Origin: Alphaproteobacteria bacterium
GTDB lineage: Bacteria; Pseudomonadota; Alphaproteobacteria; UBA2966; CAIVPW01
Direction: 5' to 3'
Length of the DNA stretch: 64,000 nucleotides
Assembly: GCA_947481575.1 (NCBI GenBank)
Contig: CANKGV010000006.1
Coordinates: forward strand, 1-64,000
Shown here: in pieces, positions 29,118 to 36,416 of the stretch
Layout: the number at the start of each line of letters is the position of its first letter
Numbering within the stretch: position 1 is the first letter of the stretch
Position numbers and translations under genes: made by a program
Notes under the pieces: model-generated
The model's database searches: none
What the model saw: the letters and a program-made list of their open reading frames with translations, nothing else
Told to the model about the DNA's origin: nothing

Positions 29118-29399
29118 TCAGGGCCGAGTAGCAAGACCCAGCAGGTAGTCGCCGAGCGCGGCCCGATCGGCTTCTGGGGGTGCGAAGTGACGGCCGAGCA
29201 GCGCGGGGACGAACGCGCGCACGGTATCGGGGGGAACGGTCCGCAGCCGCGTGGCTACGTCCTCCGGCGTATGGCAACGGCCGCAGCGGGCGGCGAACAC
29301 CGGCCCCGCATCTTGCGCCGATGCGGCAAAGAGGACCGCAGAGCCGAGGATCGTGGCGGCAATCGCCCAAGCGACGGCCAGCAGCCTGCGTTGACGCAT
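29118..29399 (-). CDS. Small monohaem cytochrome c
   Basis: A 93-residue exported protein with a signal peptide ending ASAQ and one haem site, CGRCH. After the haem site the chain reads LLGRHFAPPEADRAALGDYLLG. The mature protein has no methionine, so the usual distal Met ligand is absent and the His of RHFAPP is the obvious candidate. A GGAG ribosome site precedes the ATG. It is the last gene of the SHOCT / ferric-reductase-like / cytochrome operon and may exchange electrons with the membrane reductase. Confidence 0.9.
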   Translation of the reverse strand: MRQRRLLAVAWAIAATILGSAVLFAASAQDAGPVFAARCGRCHTPEDVATRLRTVPPDTVRAFVPALLGRHFAPPEADRAALGDYLLGLATRP

Positions 29400-29409
29400 C
29401 CCAATCTCC

Positions 29410-30798
29410 TCAATGATAGCGGAAACGTTCGGTCACAATCTGGCTTGCCGGGACGCCCATGCTTACAAGCGAGCGCTCGACCGCGTCCATCATCGGGCCC
29501 GGACCACATACAAAATAGACCCACCGGTTGCGGTCCGGCGCATCGAACAGTGCCTCCAACTGCTGGCGGTCAAGGACGCCGCGGCCACCGGACCAGCCGG
29601 GCGGCGGCTCGGACAACACCTGGCGCACGCGAAAATCCGCCTCGGCGGCAATTTGGCCGAGTTCGTCCGCGCAGACGATTTGGCCGGGTTCGCGATTGCC
29701 CACCAGCAGGCGTACCGGGCGCGGATCGTGTTCCGCGCGCAGTTGCCGCAACACTCCCAGAATCGGAGCTATGCCGACGCCACCGGCGACCAATCCAATC
29801 CCGGCGCCGGTGCGCCCGGCCAGCGTGAAGATTCCACGCGGCCCGTCGACGTAGGCACGGGCACCGATCGGCAGCGAGCCGATTGAGTTGGTGAAGTCGC
29901 CGGATTCTTTGATCAGGAACTTCAGCCGGGGCAGGTCCGCCGGAGCGGAGGCCGCGGAAAACGGATGTTCGGTGATGCTGAACGGCGAACGGTTCAGCGT
30001 GAGCCAAAAGAACTGGCCAGCGGCGAACTTGGGAACGAACGCCGCCGCGGGCTCGATCACCAATTCCCACAGGCGGGAACCGGCCGCGCTAACCGACACG
30101 ACCCGCCAGGGATGCCGCATCTGGAGCAGCGGCGTGAGCAGGTACACGCGCAGCAGGGAGCCGACCGCCACGGCTAGCAATACAACCCACACGGCAGCGA
30201 GCCACGGATCGGCGCTGAACCGGCCCGCAGTCATCGCGTGGTGAACGCCGAGGGCAGCAGCCAGGGCGGCACCGATGCCATGCGAGAGCCGCCAAGTCTC
30301 GTAGCACCACGGCAAGCGGTCCCGCAGGATCGCCGTTGCGATCAGCGCCAGCAGCAGCGCCCATGCGGCGACACCGGTGGCAAGGCGCGGCGCGGCGAAG
30401 AGGCCGGCGAGCGCCGATCCGGCGCCATCCACTGAGCGCGCGCCAGGCAGCCCGTAGAGCAGCGGATGGAGGAGCAGGACCACCCCGATGAACCGCGCCG
30501 CGAGCTGATGGCCTTGCAGTGTGAGGTCGATGCCGACCCGCCCGGTGGTACGCTCGAACCGGCCCGAAGTAACGAATTGCGCGAGCACCATCGCCAACGC
30601 CGACAGCGCGAGTCCGGACGAGACGTCGGCAGCGAACCCGCGGGCGGGAAGGCCCTGGGCGGCCGCAAGCCCAACGGGCAGCACCGCCACTCCGGCGTAG
30701 GCGAGAACGAGGACGGCCGGCGACAGTCCTGGAGGCCGGGCAGACGGCTGTGGGGCGGGAGCGCCGAATAGGTCCGGCTGGCCGGGGCTACTCGGCAA
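29410..30798 (-). CDS. Ferric-reductase-like membrane flavocytochrome with FAD/NAD(P)-binding domain
   Basis: About 462 residues from a TTG at 30798 that overlaps the SHOCT gene; the frame is open to an ATG at 30879, but that would lie deep inside the SHOCT gene. The first half has about six membrane helices with paired histidines (LQGHQLAARF / LLLHPLLYG and RLSHGIGA / GVHHAMTAG) that can bind two haems, as in ferric reductases and NADPH oxidases. The second half has HPFSAASAP (FAD), GLVAGGVGIAPILG and VYFVCGPGPMMDAVE (NAD(P)H). It would carry electrons from NAD(P)H across the membrane. Confidence 0.87.
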   Translation of the reverse strand: MPSSPGQPDLFGAPAPQPSARPPGLSPAVLVLAYAGVAVLPVGLAAAQGLPARGFAADVSSGLALSALAMVLAQFVTSGRFERTTGRVGIDLTLQGHQLAARFIGVVLLLHPLLYGLPGARSVDGAGSALAGLFAAPRLATGVAAWALLLALIATAILRDRLPWCYETWRLSHGIGAALAAALGVHHAMTAGRFSADPWLAAVWVVLLAVAVGSLLRVYLLTPLLQMRHPWRVVSVSAAGSRLWELVIEPAAAFVPKFAAGQFFWLTLNRSPFSITEHPFSAASAPADLPRLKFLIKESGDFTNSIGSLPIGARAYVDGPRGIFTLAGRTGAGIGLVAGGVGIAPILGVLRQLRAEHDPRPVRLLVGNREPGQIVCADELGQIAAEADFRVRQVLSEPPPGWSGGRGVLDRQQLEALFDAPDRNRWVYFVCGPGPMMDAVERSLVSMGVPASQIVTERFRYH

Positions 30799-31090
30799 GG
30801 AGCTTCTTGCGTTCCTGGTATTCTTCGGCGCCGATTTCGCCACGGGCGAACCGCTCGCGCAGGATATTGAGAGCAGCAACGCGTCCCGCGTCGGGATGGC
30901 TCGCGCGGCCCCGGCGGACGATCATCGCCACAACGGCAATCACCACGCCCCAGAACAGGATCGTGGACAGCCCCCCGAACATCATGCCCCCGGCCCAGCC
31001 CATTGGGCCAGGATACCACTCCGCGGGCTGCGCGGCCGCCGGTAACGCGAACAGCACCGCGGCGGACAAAACCGCCGATACCTGATTCAT
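30788..31090 (-). CDS. SHOCT-domain membrane protein
   Basis: A 100-residue protein with a signal peptide (ending AAAQ), a Gly/Met-rich stretch (PMGWAGGMMFGG), one membrane helix (ILFWGVVIAVVAMIV) and a C-terminal SHOCT motif (ILRERFARGEIGAEEYQERK). SHOCT tails are thought to mediate oligomerisation. A GGAGG site precedes the ATG at 31090. It is the first gene of an operon with the ferric-reductase-like protein and a cytochrome c, and a TACGTA site lies 94 bp upstream of its start. Confidence 0.88.
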   Translation of the reverse strand: MNQVSAVLSAAVLFALPAAAQPAEWYPGPMGWAGGMMFGGLSTILFWGVVIAVVAMIVRRGRASHPDAGRVAALNILRERFARGEIGAEEYQERKKLLAE

Positions 31091-31183
31091 CGGACCCTCC
31101 AGGCTCATCGGCCATGCCGCGTGGGCAGGATGCGGTGCAAATGATATGTACTTGCGGTGCCGTAGGCGAGCCGAGGGAACCCG

Positions 31184-31190
31184 TACGTAG
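31184..31190. promoter_or_regulatory. TACGTAG motif between fixL and the SHOCT operon
   Basis: An exact TACGTAG in the 129-bp divergent region. It is 30 bp from the fixL GTG (31220) and 94 bp from the SHOCT start (31090). The 94-bp spacing is the same as that of the paired site before the 55-residue membrane protein, which points to the SHOCT operon as the regulated side. Confidence 0.45.
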
Positions 31191-31219
31191 ACGCGCCGCC
31201 AAGTGAGGGGACTCGGACT

Positions 31220-32338
31220 GTGAAGTACGCCAGCGAAGCGATCCTGGGCGCGGCCCTTGGAGCCGCGGTTGACGGGATGATCGTCATCGATTCCGCCGGT
31301 GTTGTGCAGTTGGTCAATCCTGCATGCGAGCGCATTTTCGGCTTCGCGGCCAGCGAGATCGTAGGACACAACGTCAACATGTTGATGCCGGAGCCGTATC
31401 ACGCCGAGCACGACCGGTACGTCCAGAACTACCTTGCCACCGGTGCACGCAAGATCATCGGCATCGGCCGCGAAGTGAAGGGGCGCCGCAAGGACGGCAC
31501 CATCTTCCCGATGGATCTTGCGGTCGGCGAGGCGCGCGACGGCGACCAGCGATTCTTTGTGGGCATCATTCGCGACATCACGGCCCGCAAAGAAGCAGAC
31601 CGGCGAATGAGCGAACTGCAGACCGAACTCACCCAGATTTCGCGCCTGAGCGACGTCGCCGAAATTTCCGCGGCGTTGGCGCACGATATCAACCAACCTC
31701 TGTCCGCGGCGATGAGCTACGTGCAGACGGGCGTGCGGCTGATCAAGGGCAACAAGGACCCCCAACAGACCGTCACACTGCTCGAAAAGTCAGTGGCCGA
31801 GATCACCCACGCCTCCCAAGTTGTGCAACGGGTGCGCAGCTTCGTCGGTCATGGGGCGCCGCAGCGTGGCACAGCAAACGTGGGAACGATCGCGCGCGAG
31901 ACGGTTGCGCTGCTGGATTCAATGGCAGAACAGGCGCGCGTACGGTTGGACGCGAGCATCCCGATTGCGTTGCCGGAGATCTACGCGGACGAGGTACAAA
32001 TTCGTCAGGTGTTGTTCAACTTGGCGCGCAACGCCATCGAGGCGACCAAAGACTCCTCCGTTCGTGAAGTGCGCATCGAGGCGGAGCACGGTGCCGACGG
32101 TTTCGTCATTGTGACGGTGAGCGATACCGGCCCCGGGATTGCGGAATCGGTGCGGACCCAACTGTTCAAGCCATTTGTCACGACCAAGCCGGGCGGGATG
32201 GGGATCGGCCTTTCGATTTGCCGGACCATTGTCGCATCGCACGGCGGGACCATCGAAGCGCTGCCCCGGCCCGCGGGCGGAACCGAATTCCGCGTGACCC
32301 TGCCCATCACCGCGACAGAGGCGACCCATGGCAGCTAA
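31220..32338 (+). CDS. fixL: Oxygen-sensing histidine kinase FixL
   Basis: A 372-residue haem-PAS sensor kinase from a GTG start. The PAS domain (about 10-125) closely follows FixL: LMPEPYHAEHDRYVQNY, where H64 matches the proximal haem ligand, then KIIGIGREVKGRRKDGTIFP with the conserved Arg of the oxygen pocket. The kinase part has the phospho-acceptor H155 in ALAHDINQPLSAAMSY, the N-box NLARNAIEA and GMGIGLSICRTI. No membrane helix is present, so it is soluble. Binding of oxygen should inhibit the kinase. The fixJ start overlaps its 3' end by 11 bp. Confidence 0.93.
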   Translation: MKYASEAILGAALGAAVDGMIVIDSAGVVQLVNPACERIFGFAASEIVGHNVNMLMPEPYHAEHDRYVQNYLATGARKIIGIGREVKGRRKDGTIFPMDLAVGEARDGDQRFFVGIIRDITARKEADRRMSELQTELTQISRLSDVAEISAALAHDINQPLSAAMSYVQTGVRLIKGNKDPQQTVTLLEKSVAEITHASQVVQRVRSFVGHGAPQRGTANVGTIARETVALLDSMAEQARVRLDASIPIALPEIYADEVQIRQVLFNLARNAIEATKDSSVREVRIEAEHGADGFVIVTVSDTGPGIAESVRTQLFKPFVTTKPGGMGIGLSICRTIVASHGGTIEALPRPAGGTEFRVTLPITATEATHGS

Positions 32339-32969
32339 GTCCCCGCCGCCGGCAAGGACGCCGCAGGTCTATGTGGTGGACGACACCCCCGCGCTCTGCG
32401 AAGCGCTGTGCTTGCTGCTCGAGACCGAGGGGTTTGCGGCAAAGGGGTTCGATTCTCCGGTCGCGTTCTTGGCGTCGGTCGATGCTTCGAGCACCGGATG
32501 CCTGTTGCTCGACATGCGCATGCCCGAGATGGATGGCCTGGCCGTCATGGCGCAACTGACCCAGCGCGGCACCAACTTGGCCGTGATCGTAATGACCGGA
32601 TTCGGCGACGTGCCCACCGCAGTCGAGGCGATGAAGCACGGCGCCATCGAGTTCCTGGAGAAGCCGATCGGCGACGCGCAGTTGATGAGTGCCGTCCGCC
32701 GCGCGCTCGCCGTAGCGGACGAGGGCAAGGAAGCCCGCGACGAGGTCGCCACTGTGCAGTCCCACATCGGGACGCTTACCAGTCGCGAGCGCGACGTGCT
32801 GGGCCACATCGTCGCCGGTAGCTCGAACAAGGACACCGCCCGCAAGCTGGACATCAGCCCCCGCACGGTCGAAATCCACCGCCGCCGCGTCATGGAAAAG
32901 ATGCAGGCGGACAGCCTTTCCCACCTAGTCCGCATGGCACTCCAAGCGGGCGTAACGCCGGCCGAGTAA
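32328..32969 (+). CDS. fixJ: Response regulator FixJ
   Basis: 213 residues. An N-terminal receiver carries the phosphorylatable D62 (LLLDMRMPEMDG), the conserved VMTGFGDVPTAVEAMK and the KP of LEKPIGD. The C-terminal LuxR-type HTH spans about 140-205 (LTSRERDVLGHIVAGSSNK, then RTVEIHRRRVMEKM). It pairs with fixL by overlap and should switch on microaerobic respiratory genes when phosphorylated at low oxygen. TACGTA-type motifs near neighbouring genes fit its expected target. Confidence 0.93.
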   Translation: MAAKSPPPARTPQVYVVDDTPALCEALCLLLETEGFAAKGFDSPVAFLASVDASSTGCLLLDMRMPEMDGLAVMAQLTQRGTNLAVIVMTGFGDVPTAVEAMKHGAIEFLEKPIGDAQLMSAVRRALAVADEGKEARDEVATVQSHIGTLTSRERDVLGHIVAGSSNKDTARKLDISPRTVEIHRRRVMEKMQADSLSHLVRMALQAGVTPAE

Positions 32970-32987
32970 GCGGATGATAGGCGGCCC

Positions 32988-32993
32988 TACGTA
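32988..32993. promoter_or_regulatory. TACGTA motif upstream of the lone receiver
   Basis: An exact TACGTA (TACGTAG on the minus strand) in the 125-bp gap between fixJ and the receiver gene, 101 bp before the GTG at 33095. With the other three TACGTA promoter regions nearby it suggests FixJ feedback on the island. Confidence 0.4.
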
Positions 32994-33094
32994 TAGTGGC
33001 GGCCAACATGGCGGTGTACCAATGCGCCATGGAACGATCCTTTTATTCCCTGGCACCGCGCCATGACGCGTCGATAGCCCGGGGAGGGCTCCAA

Positions 33095-33460
33095 GTGAAC
33101 CTTCCCAAGATCCATTTGGTCGACGACGATCGTGCGGTCCGCGATGCCCTGAGTACGTTCCTGGGCGCGGTGGGCTACGCGGTCGAACTGCACGCCAGCG
33201 GCGAAGCGTTTCTCGCGGTATGCGAGGACGCGGAAGGCTCTATGTTGATTCTGGACATCAACCTGCCCGGCGCCGACGCTTTTGGCGTACTCAGGGTACT
33301 GCGTGAGCGTCTGCCGCAGCTGCCGCCCACGGTGCTCATCACCGGGCTGGGTTCGCCCCGAATCCGCGAGCGCGCGCTCCACCTGGGCGTTCTTGCGGTG
33401 CTGGACAAGCCGGTCGACGGCGAGCGGCTGGTGGCGATCCTGGAGGACGCCGCGGCCTGA
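33095..33460 (+). CDS. Single-domain response regulator (receiver only)
   Basis: A 121-residue stand-alone receiver. The GTG at 33095 is preceded by GGGAGG; earlier in-frame starts at 32996 and 33008 would add an unconserved leader. IHLVDDDRAVRDAL holds the acidic pair, LILDINLPGADAFG the phospho-Asp, and LDKPVDGERL the Lys. FixJ-type phrasing (GFGDVPTAV) is replaced by ITGLGSPRIRERALHLG. It lies between fixJ and the crp/fnr gene and could compete for FixL phosphate, as small receivers do in some Fix systems. That role is inference. Confidence 0.85.
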   Translation: MNLPKIHLVDDDRAVRDALSTFLGAVGYAVELHASGEAFLAVCEDAEGSMLILDINLPGADAFGVLRVLRERLPQLPPTVLITGLGSPRIRERALHLGVLAVLDKPVDGERLVAILEDAAA

Positions 33461-33487
33461 CTGAATCGCGCGTTCAGGGTTTGCCAG

Positions 33488-33511
33488 CCGGCCCATCGTG
33501 GCCGGTTTTTT
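33488..33511 (+). terminator. Rho-independent terminator behind the receiver gene
   Basis: CCGGCC (33488-33493) pairs with GGCCGG (33500-33505) across a 6-nt loop and is followed by TTTTTT. It separates the fixL-fixJ-receiver genes from the crp/fnr gene. Confidence 0.8.
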
Positions 33512-33550
33512 GTTGGGTACGGCCTACTTACGCGCGTCTATACGCGTTTG

Positions 33551-33556
33551 TACGTA
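33551..33556. promoter_or_regulatory. TACGTA motif upstream of the Crp/Fnr regulator
   Basis: TACGTACG lies about 80 bp before the ATG at 33637. Partly matching words (CTTACGCG, TATACGCG) occur just upstream at 33526-33546, so the promoter may carry more than one weak site. In rhizobia FixJ activates a Crp/Fnr gene, fixK, from such a position. Confidence 0.45.
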
Positions 33557-33636
33557 CGCAGCGGTCCCAATTATGACCGTCCGCCCATCCCGGTACACAG
33601 GAGGGACATAAGCAATCAAAAACAACGAGGCTACCC

Positions 33637-34443
33637 ATGATCAACCTTTCGGTACGCCGCAGTAGTGAACCCAGTCACCCCGGCGCCGCGCACGCGGCGC
33701 TGCAGCAGATGGCAACCGAGGAATCGGGAGCGCTCTGTCTAGAAGCGTTCGGCAGCCCGTTCCACTTCAAAAAGGGCAATGCCGACCTGGATGCAATTCG
33801 CCGCCATGCGCTCGGCCGGCGTTCGTTCCGTCCCCACACGGAGATGTTGAACCAGAACGAAATCGCCAGGGATGTCCTGATGATCGTGGATGGCCTTGCC
33901 TGCACCTACCACCTGCTCGACGACGGGCGCCGTCAGATCCTGAGCTTCTGCCTGCCCGGCGATCTGATCGGCATTGCGGGGTCGCCCCACGCCCCGCTCG
34001 GCTATGCCGCCGCCGCCATCACCAACGTTGCGGTGGCCGTGCTGCCGCAGGATCGCCTGCTTCCCATAGCGCGCACCAATCCGGACTTCGCGATGAGCTT
34101 GACGCGTGCCGTCATCGCCAGCCAAGCGCTGTCCCAGCACCACCTCACCAATGTGGGGCGCCGGACCGCGCGCGAGCGCGTTGCCAGCCTGTTGCTGGAA
34201 CTGTACTGCCGCGTGCAGGGCGTGAGCGGGACGGCCGCAGGCGAGATTCAGTTGCCGCTCACCCAGGAAGAAATCGGCGACGCCCTGGGCCTAACCCACT
34301 TTCACGTGAACCGGGTACTCCGCGCTTTGCGCAACGACCATGTGGTGGAGTTCGTCAACCGTGTGTTGCGCGTTCTTGATGTCGACCGCCTGTCCGAAGA
34401 GGCAGGGGTCGAACCGGGTTTGTTCCTGAGCCAAGCCGCCTAG
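33637..34443 (+). CDS. Crp/Fnr family transcriptional regulator
   Basis: 268 residues: a cyclic-nucleotide-binding-like domain at about 55-150 and a winged HTH near 205-240 (LPLTQEEIGDALGLTHFHVN). Position behind fixLJ and a TACGTA promoter suggests the role of FixK. However, the recognition helix LTHFHVNRVLRAL lacks the E-x2-S-R pattern of FNR/FixK proteins, and the N-terminal cysteine cluster of FNR is absent. It is therefore more like the HVNR subgroup common in alphaproteobacteria, with unknown DNA target. Confidence 0.88.
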   Translation: MINLSVRRSSEPSHPGAAHAALQQMATEESGALCLEAFGSPFHFKKGNADLDAIRRHALGRRSFRPHTEMLNQNEIARDVLMIVDGLACTYHLLDDGRRQILSFCLPGDLIGIAGSPHAPLGYAAAAITNVAVAVLPQDRLLPIARTNPDFAMSLTRAVIASQALSQHHLTNVGRRTARERVASLLLELYCRVQGVSGTAAGEIQLPLTQEEIGDALGLTHFHVNRVLRALRNDHVVEFVNRVLRVLDVDRLSEEAGVEPGLFLSQAA

Positions 34444-34458
34444 CGGCATGCCGACAGA

Positions 34459-34479
34459 CCGGCGCCCTCGTGGCGCCGG
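34459..34479. other. Hairpin between convergent genes
   Basis: CCGGCGCC (34459-34466) and GGCGCCGG (34472-34479) form a perfect 8-bp stem with a 5-nt loop between the crp/fnr gene and the convergent gene at 34492. No T-run, so termination is uncertain. Confidence 0.4.
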
Positions 34480-34491
34480 CAGTCGATTGGC

Positions 34492-34890
34492 CTACGATCC
34501 GCCGCCGGCACGGCTGCCACTGGATGCGGCTTGGGCACGATCAAGGGCCTGATCGGCGGTTGCGAATGCGCCGATCAGCGCGGCGTTGATCCGGGCAGCG
34601 GCGCGTGGGTTCTTGGCCGTAATGCGATGCGCGCCCAGCGTCGCCGAGATCGATACCCAGTACTCGGCCGACCCGTCGGCCGCACTGCGGGCGGTGATCG
34701 CCATGGCGAACTCGGCCAGCTGCGGATGGCGCTGTACCAGCCGTTCCGCTTCGCGCACCAGCAGGCGGCGCAAGCGTGTAGTGGCCGCCGCGCCGGAAAT
34801 GAGCACTTCGACGGCGACGCCGCCGGCTTGCTCGGTAAACGTGGTCTCTTGCCGGCGGCGCGGGCGCCACGCCAACTCATTCTCATCCAT
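34492..34890 (-). CDS. Hypothetical protein, possibly HPF/RaiA-like fold
   Basis: About 132 residues from the ATG at 34890 (MDENELAWRPRRR). The pattern is strand, long helix (LRRLLVREAERLVQRHP), strands (FAMAITARSADGSAEYWVSI order with short gaps) and a second helix (ARINAALIGAFATADQALDR). That order resembles ribosome hibernation factors of the HPF/RaiA type, which are often induced under low oxygen, but sequence similarity is weak. It is followed by a cytochrome c gene upstream on the same strand. Function uncertain. Confidence 0.6.
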   Translation of the reverse strand: MDENELAWRPRRRQETTFTEQAGGVAVEVLISGAAATTRLRRLLVREAERLVQRHPQLAEFAMAITARSAADGSAEYWVSISATLGAHRITAKNPRAAARINAALIGAFATADQALDRAQAASSGSRAGGGS

Positions 34891-34932
34891 GGCCGCCCCC
34901 AACTTGGGTGCGCTGACACAAGTGCCGCAGCC

Positions 34933-35280
34933 TTAGATCTTGAGCGACGCGATATAGGCCATCAGGCCGCGGATTTCCACGACCGACAGGGACAGCGCCG
35001 GCATCGGCGGGTGCGGCGCGAACAGCCACGCGCGCAACGCGGCTTCGGCCTTGGTCGGATCGTTCGCTAAGGCAGCGAACGAGGGGGCGCCATCGGTACG
35101 CTGAGGCGCGCCGGGCTCGACCTGGTGACACGACGAACAGGAACGGCGCGCCAGATCGCGGCCGGCAGCGATGTCGACTTGCTGCGCGACCGTGGCCTGC
35201 TGCGCCATGCTGACGTTGCCGAGGAAGCCAAGCGCGACGATGGCGGCGGCGCCCAAAGCGGTCGTTACGCGTGCTGACAT
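34933..35280 (-). CDS. Monohaem cytochrome c
   Basis: A 115-residue periplasmic c-type cytochrome. A signal peptide ends near SMAQQ, the haem motif is CSSCH, and HPPMPALSLSVVEIRGLMAYI supplies the distal Met and the C-terminal helix. GGAGG precedes the ATG at 35280. A perfect FNR-type box is centred 65 bp upstream of the start, so it should be induced at low oxygen. It may feed an oxidase not in this window. Confidence 0.92.
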   Translation of the reverse strand: MSARVTTALGAAAIVALGFLGNVSMAQQATVAQQVDIAAGRDLARRSCSSCHQVEPGAPQRTDGAPSFAALANDPTKAEAALRAWLFAPHPPMPALSLSVVEIRGLMAYIASLKI

Positions 35281-35338
35281 GGTTCGTGCCTCCGTGTGCG
35301 GGACACCGCGACTAGACGACAGCCGCGAACCCCCCGCG

Positions 35339-35352
35339 TTGATCGCGATCAA
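35339..35352. promoter_or_regulatory. Perfect FNR/FixK-type box (TTGATCGCGATCAA)
   Basis: TTGAT-N4-ATCAA without mismatch, and the N4 is itself symmetric. It is centred 65 bp upstream of the cytochrome c start at 35280, a spacing that allows a class II promoter at -41.5, and 94 bp upstream of the LOG gene at 35440. Confidence 0.8.
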
Positions 35353-35439
35353 CCGGCCTGCGGATCAGAACGGCACCGCACCGGTGCTATTCGGCGCACT
35401 TCGTGGCAGAGATGGAGGAGGTCCAACCGGAGCGCGACG

Positions 35440-36402
35440 ATGACAGCCGATCCATCCGCCCCACCCGCCCGCGGCATCCCGGCGCCGGCGCACCCGCAGC
35501 AGCGCCGCGAACCCCTGCCCTCGCACCGGCCCAAGCCGGTGGAGGAAGACCCGGAGGCGGCGCTGCGCGTGCAAGCGATCGTGGCGAGCCCGAGTTACCG
35601 CCGCTCCGACCAGGACGTGGAGTTCCTGGAGACGGATCAGCTTCGCGGGGTGCGGCTGCAACTGGATTACCTGAAGGCGGAACTGCTGCTGGAGCGGCAC
35701 GGCATCGACCGCACCATCGTGGTGTTCGGCAGCGCGCGGATCGGCGAGCCGGCGGCGGCCCGGCGCTTGGTTGAGGAGCTACGCAGCACGTTGGCCGCGG
35801 CCCCTGGCAACGCCGAGATACAGCAGCGGCTGCGCGTAGCGGAAAGCATCCTGGCCAAAAGCGGCTACTACGACGTTGCGCGCGAATTCGGGCGCTTGGT
35901 GAGCGGCGCCAGGCCGGATGCGGAGGGCCGGCGCGCGGTGATCGTGACCGGGGGCGGCCCCGGTCTGATGGAGGCCGCCAATCGCGGCGCCCAGGACGTT
36001 GGGGCAAAAACGGTGGGGTTCAACATCGCGCTGCCGAACCAGCAATTTCCGAACCCGTACGTGAGCCCCGAACTGTGCTTCAGCTTCCACTACTTCTCGG
36101 CGCGCAAGCTGCACTTCCTGCTGCGCGCCCAGGCGCTGGTGGCATTCCCCGGCGGGTACGGCACGTTCGACGAGTTGTTCGAAGTGCTGACGCTGATTCA
36201 GACCCGCAAGATCAAACCGCTGCCGGTGGTGCTGATCGGCGAGAAGTATTGGCGCCGCGCGTTCGACTTCGACTTCCTGGTGAACGAAGGCGTGATCGAA
36301 CCCGAGGATCGCGAACTATTCTGGTTTGCCGAGACCGCGCAGGAGGCGTGGGACGGCATCCAGCATTGGCACGACCTGTGCGGCCGGATGTTCGGCGCTT
36401 GA
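35440..36402 (+). CDS. LOG family protein (cytokinin riboside 5'-monophosphate phosphoribohydrolase-like)
   Basis: About 320 residues from the ATG at 35440. The Rossmann-like core has VVFGSARIGE, GGGPGLMEAANRGA and the family signature PGGYGTFDELFE. This is the longer LOG type (TIGR00730-like with an extra N-terminal region), which hydrolyses nucleoside monophosphates to base and ribose 5-phosphate. The Pro-rich first 45 residues are probably disordered. It is divergent from the cytochrome c gene. Confidence 0.9.
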   Translation: MTADPSAPPARGIPAPAHPQQRREPLPSHRPKPVEEDPEAALRVQAIVASPSYRRSDQDVEFLETDQLRGVRLQLDYLKAELLLERHGIDRTIVVFGSARIGEPAAARRLVEELRSTLAAAPGNAEIQQRLRVAESILAKSGYYDVAREFGRLVSGARPDAEGRRAVIVTGGGPGLMEAANRGAQDVGAKTVGFNIALPNQQFPNPYVSPELCFSFHYFSARKLHFLLRAQALVAFPGGYGTFDELFEVLTLIQTRKIKPLPVVLIGEKYWRRAFDFDFLVNEGVIEPEDRELFWFAETAQEAWDGIQHWHDLCGRMFGA

Positions 36403-36416
36403 TAGCGCTACGGCGA

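Noticed and set aside
33637-34443. Naming the Crp/Fnr gene fixK
   Set aside because: The position fits, but the recognition helix lacks the E-x2-S-R motif of FixK/FNR proteins.
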